A DNA stretch of 64,000 nucleotides from an uncultured Methanomassiliicoccus sp. (lineage in GTDB: Archaea; Thermoplasmatota; Thermoplasmata; Methanomassiliicoccales; Methanomassiliicoccaceae): NCBI GenBank assembly GCA_905202485.1, contig CAJKRY010000004.1, forward strand, positions 1 to 64,000. Direction: 5' to 3'. The notes under the pieces are model-generated. The model made no database searches, was not told the DNA's origin, and was given only the letters and a program-made list of their open reading frames with translations. Positions within the stretch are counted from its first letter, which is position 1. Each line of letters begins with the position of its first letter. Both the position numbers and the translations under genes were made by a program. This document shows, one piece after another, positions 50,944 to 58,044 of the stretch.

Positions 50944-51881
50944 GTTGCTCTTTTCCTTGCAAGTGTTGCTTCGTTATGTGCCGTTCTCAGGGGAAGTGGA
51001 ATCCCGCGGCATAAGAAACGATTGCATAATTCAGTCGCTGTATTTAGAGATACGCGGTGGCCCACTGAAACATAAGTCGTTGAAGATCCTTCTCTCAATG
51101 CCATTCCCGACAGTTTTCCATTGATTGTGATTTCTGATCTATCTGATTTCGGAGTTTCCATGTGTCCGTACAATAATGATTTAGCAGCACCTATGGTCGG
51201 GACGTTGCAAACCACTCCCAAATGGGAAGCTATGCCTGCTCTGGGATGCAGCATTCCCTGCCCGTCTACCAAATACACAGCATTTTTTACGTCAGTCAGT
51301 TTTGAAAATACCGGAGCTTCTCTGTATGATAAGTAAGTCGGAATATATGGAAATCTTACAGCGCATTCAACTTTCTTAATTTCCACTAGTTCTTCGTTTT
51401 CTAAGCTGTAGACTGCAGCGATGCCGAATGCTCTTTCATCAATGTATGAAACATCTAAACCGACAGCATACTGCAAATCCTCAAAATCATCTTTCTCGAT
51501 AACGAGCCTGCGTATTTTTTCCTGCTCTTCTTGAAGTTGCTTCAACACATCTGGGAGGTTAAAGTCTCTGAATCTTACAGAAGAAAAATTTTCAATTTTT
51601 CCATTTTCAATCTCTATTCCTTCAGACTCGAGCAGAGAGATTTTCTTGTCTGAATTTTTTCCCTTTCCGCTGTACCATCCTACTTTCCCGTCCGAATATA
51701 CGACTCTGTGGCATGGTACGACTATCGGAGTCGGATTCTTAGACAGAATCTCCCCGACAGCCCTTGAAGCCCGAACATCGCCGAGAGCCTTGGCAATATC
51801 TCCGTATGTTGAAACCATTCCTCTCGGGATTTGAGATGTTGCTTTGTATACCAACGAAACAACATCGGGCGGTTCAAGCAT
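50940..51881 (-). CDS. O6-alkylguanine-DNA alkyltransferase/endonuclease V fusion
   Basis: Two repair enzymes in one 313-residue chain. Residues 1-95 are the Ogt DNA-binding and active-site domain (GMVSTYGDIAKAL, ASRAVGEILSKNP, PCHRV with Cys57), without the usual N-terminal ribonuclease-like domain. Residues 110-313 are endonuclease V (GLDVSYID with Asp143, RFPYIPTYLSYRE, VDGQGMLHPR), which nicks next to deaminated bases. A similar fusion is described from Ferroplasma. GGTG about seven bases upstream supports ATG 51881, which overlaps a TGA two codons after the nitroreductase TAG. Confidence 0.93.
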   Translation of the reverse strand: MLEPPDVVSLVYKATSQIPRGMVSTYGDIAKALGDVRASRAVGEILSKNPTPIVVPCHRVVYSDGKVGWYSGKGKNSDKKISLLESEGIEIENGKIENFSSVRFRDFNLPDVLKQLQEEQEKIRRLVIEKDDFEDLQYAVGLDVSYIDERAFGIAAVYSLENEELVEIKKVECAVRFPYIPTYLSYREAPVFSKLTDVKNAVYLVDGQGMLHPRAGIASHLGVVCNVPTIGAAKSLLYGHMETPKSDRSEITINGKLSGMALREGSSTTYVSVGHRVSLNTATELCNRFLCRGIPLPLRTAHNEATLARKRAT

Positions 51882-51889
51882 CAGCACAC

Positions 51890-52381
51890 CTACTGATATT
51901 TTTCCCAATACACGATATCATCCAGATCTTTTCTGGGTCTTGCAGCAGGAGATTCATTCGGGTAGCCAACCGTCATACAGAGAGCTACACGCATATCGGC
52001 AGGTATTTTGGCAACTGCTTTTACCTTGTCTTCTTCAAAAGCCCCTATCCAGCAGGTTCCGATTCCCAGCTCTTCTGCCTGAAGTGTCACATGGTCGAGC
52101 ATAATTACGCAGTCCTCTGCGCTCCAGCGTTTTTCTGGACTATGAACCGCCACTAAAACCGCAGCACACTCCTTTACAAAACTTTGATTTTTGCAGGCAG
52201 CTACCATATCTGATTTTATATTTTCATCAGTGATCACGATCAGCTTTCTTGCCTGATCGTTTCTTGCAGATGGTGATAAACGCGCAGCTTCAAGAATCTT
52301 AGACATATCTTCTTTGGAAAGCTGTTCTGGCTTGTATTTTCTGACACTTCTTCTATTCGCAATAGCTGTACCTACATCCAT
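51890..52381 (-). CDS. Nitroreductase-family flavoprotein
   Basis: A 163-residue FMN-dependent oxidoreductase. It has the N-terminal IANRRSVRKYKPEQLSKED, ARLSPSARNDQARKLIV, EELGIGTCWIGAFEEDKV, and the C-terminal MTVGYPNESPAARPRKDLDD. It is on the short side for the family. The reading frame stops at TAG (51892-51890), followed two codons later by TGA that overlaps the next gene's ATG. It lies in the thiL-amrS-nitroreductase-ogt/nfi-panE operon. Substrate unknown. Confidence 0.88.
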   Translation of the reverse strand: MDVGTAIANRRSVRKYKPEQLSKEDMSKILEAARLSPSARNDQARKLIVITDENIKSDMVAACKNQSFVKECAAVLVAVHSPEKRWSAEDCVIMLDHVTLQAEELGIGTCWIGAFEEDKVKAVAKIPADMRVALCMTVGYPNESPAARPRKDLDDIVYWEKYQ

Positions 52382-52398
52382 ATTTTCACCTCATTTCT

Positions 52399-53376
52399 TT
52401 AATACTCTAGAAATCGCATTGTTGTATTATCATCAGGGTTGATTTCCATATTAAGATCTTCATGGCAGATTCTGCATTTACCATCGGTTTGCTGTGTGCG
52501 GGATAATCTCCTTACAGCGACCCGGCCGCACTTTGGGCATATAGTATCTTCAGCGCCTGGATAGTTGATATTTCCTAGATATACATACTTGAGACCTTGG
52601 GCATAGCCTATCTGCCTGGCATTTAGAAGAGTACTTATCGGCGTATTTTCAAGATGACGCAGTTCATAACATGGATGAAAGGCATTGAAGTGCACAGGTA
52701 TTCTTTCACCTATGCCGGACACCCAGTTTGTAAATTTCTCCAGCTCTTCATTGCTGTCATTTATTCCTGGTATCACAAGGTATGCTAGTTCAACATGCTT
52801 TTTGCTTTCAACCGCTATCCTCACACTTTCCAGAACAGGGTCCAGTGTTCCGCCGCAGTATTTTTGATAGAATTGATTTGAAAATGACTTTACATCTATG
52901 TTGAAAGCATCTATGTACTCAAGTAATTCAGACAGTGGTTCTTTTTCAATGTATCCGTTAGTCACACACACTGTGTAAAGCCCTTTCTTCTTAGCCTCTG
53001 CCGCAGTATCTTCCATAAATTCATACCAGACAGTCGGTTCATTATATGTGAACGCGATCCCGCTGCATTTTTGAGCCAGTGCTTTTTTGCAGATTTCCTC
53101 TGGAGAAGTAACAGCTGAATTCACGACCCACATCTGCGAAATCTGATAATTCTGGCAGTTTTTACAGCTCAGATTGCAGCCCCAGCCGCCGATGGAATAT
53201 ACATATGTAGATGGATGGAAATGGAACAATGGCTTCTTCTCAATGGGATCCACATGGGCTGAAGAAAGATTTCCATACGGTGTTTCAAGAATGCCATTCC
53301 TGTTTGACCTTGCTTTACACAAACCAGATTTACCGTTTGATATCGCACAGTTGTGGGGACATAGTTTACAGCGCAC
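52399..53376 (-). CDS. amrS: AmmeMemoRadiSam-type radical SAM enzyme (AmrS)
   Basis: A 325-residue radical SAM protein. It has an N-terminal CKLCPHNCAI cysteine motif, the cluster motif GGWGCNLSCKNCQNYQISQM (CxxxCxxC near residue 70), GIAFTYNEPTVWYEF, and a C-terminal zinc-like set (CPKCGR, CRICHED). The AMMECR1 and Memo partners are not in the window. The only standard start is GTG 53376, but upstream codons to 53430 read as family-like sequence (YWEKSDGK), so the true N-terminus is doubtful. Function in the family is unknown. Confidence 0.88.
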   Translation of the reverse strand: MRCKLCPHNCAISNGKSGLCKARSNRNGILETPYGNLSSAHVDPIEKKPLFHFHPSTYVYSIGGWGCNLSCKNCQNYQISQMWVVNSAVTSPEEICKKALAQKCSGIAFTYNEPTVWYEFMEDTAAEAKKKGLYTVCVTNGYIEKEPLSELLEYIDAFNIDVKSFSNQFYQKYCGGTLDPVLESVRIAVESKKHVELAYLVIPGINDSNEELEKFTNWVSGIGERIPVHFNAFHPCYELRHLENTPISTLLNARQIGYAQGLKYVYLGNINYPGAEDTICPKCGRVAVRRLSRTQQTDGKCRICHEDLNMEINPDDNTTMRFLEY

Positions 53377-53416
53377 CTTTCCGTCGCTCTTTTCCCAATA
53401 TTTTCCTACCTGAAAG

Positions 53417-54379
53417 TCAGCTTTTAAAATGTTCCCATCCCCTATATTCTAACTTAACTGTTTTTCCATTTTTTATCATTATATTTTCATTTCCTTTGGC
53501 TTCTCCTATGACATAAAAACGGTCTCCCAGCGCTTTACGTAAGTATTCTTCACCGCGGGAATCAAAGGTAAACACAAGCTCGTATTCTCCTCCAAAATAC
53601 AGCACGGTTTCTGTCTCATCTGAATTAGTCTTTAAAATAACATCCTTGGTTTCATCAGTTATGGGGATTTTCTCCCAGTCTACTTGGAAATACACGCCGT
53701 CGCTGTGCCGGGAAATCTCATTGATTGAATATGCTAAGCCGTCAGTCACATCCATGCAGGCTGTGACATATCCCGAGTCAGAAAGAATACATCCTTCTTT
53801 AGTTCTGGGAAATGGCGTATGAAGTACTTTTTTAACTTCTGGAGCGTCAACGCCGAATTGAACAGCAAAGAAGCCGGCAGCAGCAGTCCCCATGGGGCCA
53901 GTGACACCTATAAGATCACCGGCCTTTGCTCCTCCTCTTTTCAGCATCTTTTTTTCATCCACTATTCCGATTGCAGTTCCAGATATTACTATGCCAGCTC
54001 CTTCTTTAGTGTCTCCGCCAAGGATCTCTGCACCGATAGCTTCCGAACATTCCCGCACACCCCTCATCATTTCCCGGAAGCAGGAAACTTCCAGGTCTCT
54101 TTCCATAAATAATGATACAAGTATACCTATTGGTGAAGCACCCATGGCTGCCACATCGCTGTAATTGACAGCAGCTGCGAACCAGCCGATATCATAATAG
54201 CTCGCTCCATCAGAGGTATGAGTTTTTTTAGACATGATATCCGACGAAACAACTATACACTTATCTCCTACTTTTATGGCGGCAGCGTCATCCCCAGGTC
54301 CTAGCGCTACTCTGCTATGTGTGCTTTTGACAATCTCATTTACAAGCGCTTTTTCACCTATGGTGCCCAGGGTGTCCAT
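53417..54379 (-). CDS. thiL: Thiamine-monophosphate kinase
   Basis: Phosphorylates thiamine monophosphate to the diphosphate cofactor. The 320-residue protein has the family pattern LGTIGEKALV, LGPGDDAAAIKVGDKCIVVS, IGWFAAAVNYSDVAAMGASP, GGDTKEGAGIVISGTAIG, and VTACMDVTDGLAYSINEI. I chose ATG 54379 to match the family N-terminus; an AT-rich TATA-like element about 30 bases upstream fits a nearly leaderless mRNA. Longer in-frame starts at 54397 and 54460 exist. First gene of a five-gene minus operon. Confidence 0.93.
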   Translation of the reverse strand: MDTLGTIGEKALVNEIVKSTHSRVALGPGDDAAAIKVGDKCIVVSSDIMSKKTHTSDGASYYDIGWFAAAVNYSDVAAMGASPIGILVSLFMERDLEVSCFREMMRGVRECSEAIGAEILGGDTKEGAGIVISGTAIGIVDEKKMLKRGGAKAGDLIGVTGPMGTAAAGFFAVQFGVDAPEVKKVLHTPFPRTKEGCILSDSGYVTACMDVTDGLAYSINEISRHSDGVYFQVDWEKIPITDETKDVILKTNSDETETVLYFGGEYELVFTFDSRGEEYLRKALGDRFYVIGEAKGNENIMIKNGKTVKLEYRGWEHFKS

Positions 54380-54592
54380 GATTGATACACTGCACATTAT
54401 AATTTTAATATTTATCTTTGAAAGGAGTCTAATATTTCTGACTGTTTGATGTTTACACAATTTTTCGTAATTTCACATGGAGATGAATACGATTATCGGT
54501 TTCTATGCACTCTTTTTATACGAAAAAATGTGAATTTGAATGATTAGCCTTTAACGGTTAAATATTGTGAGCATAATTGTCCTTCGATCTTG

Positions 54593-55834
54593 ATGAAATT
54601 AACCATTCCTTATGGGAAAGACGAAGCTCAAGACTTAGTCATCCCAGATGAAAACTTTGCAGGTGTAATCTATCCTAACGACGTAACAGTCGGCAACGAA
54701 TCTGAAGAGATCCGCCGGGCATTGAACAATCCAGCCGGAGGTCCTACCCTCGAGGAGTTTCTTAAGGGTGGCAAAGATGTGGTGTTTATTGTGAATGACG
54801 GAACCCGTCCGACGCCAACCAGAAAAGTCTTAGATGCTCTAGATGAGCGCATGGATCTTTCATCAGCCAGGTATCTCATAGCAACTGGTTCTCACCGTGC
54901 CCCTACTGATGAAGAATATGATTTCATCTTCGGGAAGCATTATCAGAAACTAAAGGACAGAATACACTCTCATGATTCTAAAAATGACAACTGTATTAAT
55001 CTGGGAAAATCAAAGAACGGCACAGAAATGGAAGTCAATGAAATGGCAGTCAATGCCGACAGACTTGTCATTATCACATCCGTTGAGCCACACTATTTTG
55101 CAGGATATACGGGAGGCAGGAAAAGCTTCCTTCCCGGAGTCGCATCATACAAAACGATTGAACAGAACCACAAGCTGGCGATGAAGCGTGAAGCTCAGGC
55201 TCTGGTTCTTGATGGCAATCCCGTTCATGAGGACATGATGGATGCTCTTGAGGTTGTCAAAGGTAAGCAGATATTTGCAATTCAGATTGTATTGGACAGA
55301 CATCAGAACATTTACAAGATAGAAGCGGGAGACCTTCACAAATCATTCGCCGCGGCGGTGGCGCATGCGAATGAAGTATTTTCCGTTAAAATAAAAGAAA
55401 AAGCCGACATCGTTGTTTCCGTCGCCCCTTATCCAATGGATGTGGACCTGTATCAGTCTCAAAAAGCTCTGGATAATGGAAAATGGGCACTCAAAGACGA
55501 TGGCATTATAATAATGGTTTCAAAATGCAGGGAAGGAGTGGGACACCCGACATTCCTGCAGCAGCTTTCACTTTCAAGCGACCCTAAGGAAGTGCTTGAA
55601 AATCTGGCGAAAGAGTATAAATTAGGATACCATAAAGCAGCAAAGATGGCAGAAATTGCTGTGTGGGCTAATATGTGGGCCGTCACCGAACTTGACCACG
55701 AGCTTTTGAAGAAAGCAAACATTAGACCCTTCTACAAGATTCAGGATGCAATTGACACTGCTTTAAGTTTGAAGAATGATGCTAAAATCCTTGTCAGCAT
55801 GGACGGAAGCATTACTGTTCCGAGGGTGGAATGA
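54593..55834 (+). CDS. larA: LarA-family nickel-dependent 2-hydroxyacid racemase
   Basis: A 413-residue LarA/DUF2088 protein. LarA enzymes use a covalently bound nickel-pincer nucleotide to racemise lactate or other 2-hydroxyacids. His101 (ATGSHRAPT), His167 (VEPHYFAGYTGGRKSF), Lys177 and His193 (EQNHKLA) match the Lactobacillus LarA His108, His174, Lys184 and His200 with a constant offset of seven, so the cofactor and catalytic set is intact. The cofactor-making genes larB, larC and larE are not in this window. Its stop overlaps the region of the HdrD-like start. Substrate is inferred only as a 2-hydroxyacid. Confidence 0.9.
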   Translation: MKLTIPYGKDEAQDLVIPDENFAGVIYPNDVTVGNESEEIRRALNNPAGGPTLEEFLKGGKDVVFIVNDGTRPTPTRKVLDALDERMDLSSARYLIATGSHRAPTDEEYDFIFGKHYQKLKDRIHSHDSKNDNCINLGKSKNGTEMEVNEMAVNADRLVIITSVEPHYFAGYTGGRKSFLPGVASYKTIEQNHKLAMKREAQALVLDGNPVHEDMMDALEVVKGKQIFAIQIVLDRHQNIYKIEAGDLHKSFAAAVAHANEVFSVKIKEKADIVVSVAPYPMDVDLYQSQKALDNGKWALKDDGIIIMVSKCREGVGHPTFLQQLSLSSDPKEVLENLAKEYKLGYHKAAKMAEIAVWANMWAVTELDHELLKKANIRPFYKIQDAIDTALSLKNDAKILVSMDGSITVPRVE

Positions 55835-55836
55835 CT

Positions 55837-56940
55837 ATGGCTGATTACATCGAATGTACTAACTTAAAAGACCTGAAAACTGAGATGATGACGTGTACAA
55901 TGTGCGGATTTTGCAAGAGCGTATGTCCGGCATTTGAAAACACTGGCTGGGACAGAGGAGTGGCAAGGGGAAGAATGATCCTCTCATATGGTTTGATGCA
56001 GAACGAAATTCCTGCCGATAGATCAGTCATCGAAGCTCTCTATCAGTGCACAACCTGCAAAGACTGTGAAAGGCGCTGTCCTTCTAAAGTGAGAGTTGTA
56101 GATGTAGTGGAGAGCGCCCGCAGGGACTTAGTCGCTGCAGGAAACATTCTGCCTCAGCACAAGAAAGTCATCGACAACATATTGAAGTTTGGAAATCCGT
56201 TTGGTGAAGAAAAATCAGTCCCGGAGACTCTGGGACAGGTTCCTAGGAATGCTAAGCTGGGATATTTTGTCGGATGCACTTCAGCATACAGAAATACTTC
56301 TACTGCAAAAGCTACAATTTCCATTCTTTCAAAACTCGGTGAAGACTTCACACTGGTGAATGAAGTTTGCTGCGGAAGTGTGATGCAGCGTGTAGGCTGG
56401 AACGAAGAAGATGTCAAGGCGCAGATGAAAAAGAACATTGATGCCATCAGAGCACAGGGAGTTGAAACAGTTGTATTCTCATGCGCCGGCTGTTACCGCA
56501 TGTTCAAAGAAGAATATCCCAAATACGTAGAAGTTCCTTTCAAAGTTCTTCACATCTCGGAGTATCTGGACACCAAGGATCTCAAGCTTTCTTCATTGGA
56601 CAAGAAAGTAACATATCACGATCCATGCCACCTGGGACGTCATGCAGGCGTTTACAAATCACCCAGAAATGTGATTTCAAAGATTCCTGGTGTAGACTTC
56701 AAAGAAATGTCCAGAAACTCTGCGACTTCCCGTTGCTGCGGAGGCGGAGGCGGTGTAAGATCGGCTTATCCAGATTTATCTTCGCAGATTGCAGCAGACC
56801 GTGTTGAAGAAGCCAGTTTTGCTGATATCCTGGTCACATCCTGCCCCTTCTGTGTGAATAATCTGAAAGTGGGAAAGGATCAGAGCAAAGCAGATATCGA
56901 AATCGTAGATCTTGTAGAGCTTGTAGAATCACTTCTGTGA
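55837..56940 (+). CDS. HdrD/GlpC-like iron-sulfur protein with two CCG domains
   Basis: A 367-residue redox protein. Two [4Fe-4S] motifs (C20/C23/C26/C30 and C71/C74/C77/C81) precede two CCG domains (C147, C178-C179, C216, C219 and C264, C300-C301, C336, C339). This is the layout of HdrD, GlcF/GlpC and lactate-oxidase iron-sulfur subunits. It could be a heterodisulfide reductase-like subunit, or the Fe-S partner of a hydroxyacid dehydrogenase given the larA neighbour. GGTGG upstream supports ATG 55837; ATG 55831 overlaps the larA stop. No FAD dehydrogenase or cytochrome gene is adjacent. Confidence 0.88.
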   Translation: MADYIECTNLKDLKTEMMTCTMCGFCKSVCPAFENTGWDRGVARGRMILSYGLMQNEIPADRSVIEALYQCTTCKDCERRCPSKVRVVDVVESARRDLVAAGNILPQHKKVIDNILKFGNPFGEEKSVPETLGQVPRNAKLGYFVGCTSAYRNTSTAKATISILSKLGEDFTLVNEVCCGSVMQRVGWNEEDVKAQMKKNIDAIRAQGVETVVFSCAGCYRMFKEEYPKYVEVPFKVLHISEYLDTKDLKLSSLDKKVTYHDPCHLGRHAGVYKSPRNVISKIPGVDFKEMSRNSATSRCCGGGGGVRSAYPDLSSQIAADRVEEASFADILVTSCPFCVNNLKVGKDQSKADIEIVDLVELVESLL

Positions 56941-56950
56941 GCTCCCAATC

Positions 56951-56978
56951 ATCAGTGCATTTGAGAGAATGCACTGAT
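56951..56978 (+). promoter_or_regulatory. 11-bp perfect stem-loop between the HdrD-like gene and folP
   Basis: ATCAGTGCATT (56951-56961), loop TGAGAG, and AATGCACTGAT (56968-56978) form an 11-bp perfect hairpin, 10 bases after one stop and 25 before the folP start. No T-run follows, so it may be an mRNA-processing or stability element, or an operator, rather than a plain terminator. Confidence 0.45.
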
Positions 56979-57003
56979 CAACTCACAACTGGAGATACAC
57001 GTC

Positions 57004-57831
57004 TTGGGAAACAGAATATTTTCAAACTCATCTTCAAAGAAGCCTCTTGTAATGGGAATTCTAAATGTAACTCCTGACTCATTTTCAGACGGAGGCAGAT
57101 ATATTGATTTTGAGACTGCTCGGCTTCGTGCAGAGCGCATGCTTAATGAAGGTGCAGACATCATCGACATCGGCGGAGAATCTACACGTCCGGGCTCATT
57201 AGCTGTTCCAGCAGATGAAGAGCTGAAAAGAGTGATTCCAACTTTAAAATGGATTGCCGACTCCTACGATGTTCCTATTTCAGTTGATACCAGAAAGGCT
57301 GAAGTTGCAGAAGCGGCGCTGGATGCCGGAGCCTCTATAATCAACGATGTCAGCGGATTCAGCGATGAGATGTTGAAGCTGATATCTTCCTCCGGTGCAA
57401 AGGCTGTGCTGATGCATTCTTTATGGAATCCTGATGTCATGCAGAAAAATGTTCAAGCTGACACCTACTCAGACGTAATCTCCGACATACTTGCCTGGGC
57501 TGAACAGAGGATTGCCGCCGCAGAGGATCTGGGAGTAAAGAGAAACCAGCTGATTTTTGATCCAGGGATCGGATTCGGAAAACTTTCAAACCACAATCTT
57601 GAGATTGTCAGAAGATGCAGCGAACTAAAATCATTAGGTTTGCCGATGCTGATCGGAGCTTCACGTAAAAACTTCATCGGGGAACTGACTAAAAAGCCGC
57701 CTTCTGAACGTCTTGGAGGAAGCTTAGCTGTAGTGGCGGCAGTATACGGCTGCGCGGATATTGTAAGAGTTCATGACGTTACCGAGACTGTAGATTTAGT
57801 CAAGATTCTGGATGCTATTCGAAATTATTAG
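57004..57831 (+). CDS. folP: Dihydropteroate synthase
   Basis: Joins p-aminobenzoate to the pterin diphosphate in folate-type cofactor synthesis. The 275-residue TIM-barrel protein has VMGILNVTPDSFSDGGRY, IDIGGESTRPGS, ISVDTRKAEVAEAAL, INDVSGF, FDPGIGFGKLSNHN and IGASRKNFIGEL. This is the bacterial-type enzyme. TTG start at 57004, with GGAG nine bases upstream. It ends in TAG (57829-57831), with TAA five codons later. Order with the HdrD-like gene is probably operonic but interrupted by a hairpin. Confidence 0.93.
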   Translation: MGNRIFSNSSSKKPLVMGILNVTPDSFSDGGRYIDFETARLRAERMLNEGADIIDIGGESTRPGSLAVPADEELKRVIPTLKWIADSYDVPISVDTRKAEVAEAALDAGASIINDVSGFSDEMLKLISSSGAKAVLMHSLWNPDVMQKNVQADTYSDVISDILAWAEQRIAAAEDLGVKRNQLIFDPGIGFGKLSNHNLEIVRRCSELKSLGLPMLIGASRKNFIGELTKKPPSERLGGSLAVVAAVYGCADIVRVHDVTETVDLVKILDAIRNY

Positions 57832-58044
57832 ATTTCATTATTCTAAAAAATTGAGTATAAATACTATACATTACTTTTGGGAATCATCTAATCTCTCCAT
57901 CAGCATACGTCCTTTGGACAGAGTATGTGTGATAAAACCTTCATTGGAAGATTTTGAGGAGATGCTTTGATTTACGCTGATGCTGGTGCACCTCAGTTCA
58001 CCGCATATGAATGACACGCGCAGCCCGTGTTCGGAGGAAATTAG

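Noticed and set aside
54467..54535. Distant inverted similarity (TTTTTCGTA ... TACGAAAAA) in the thiL-larA gap
   Set aside because: The arms are short, AT-rich and about 45 bases apart; I only use the TACGAA part in the shared-motif finding.
57980..58020. Possible 15-codon leader peptide (TTG start, after GAGGAG) upstream of the RND transporter
   Set aside because: The start is weak, the peptide has no regulatory codon pattern, and no attenuator structure follows.
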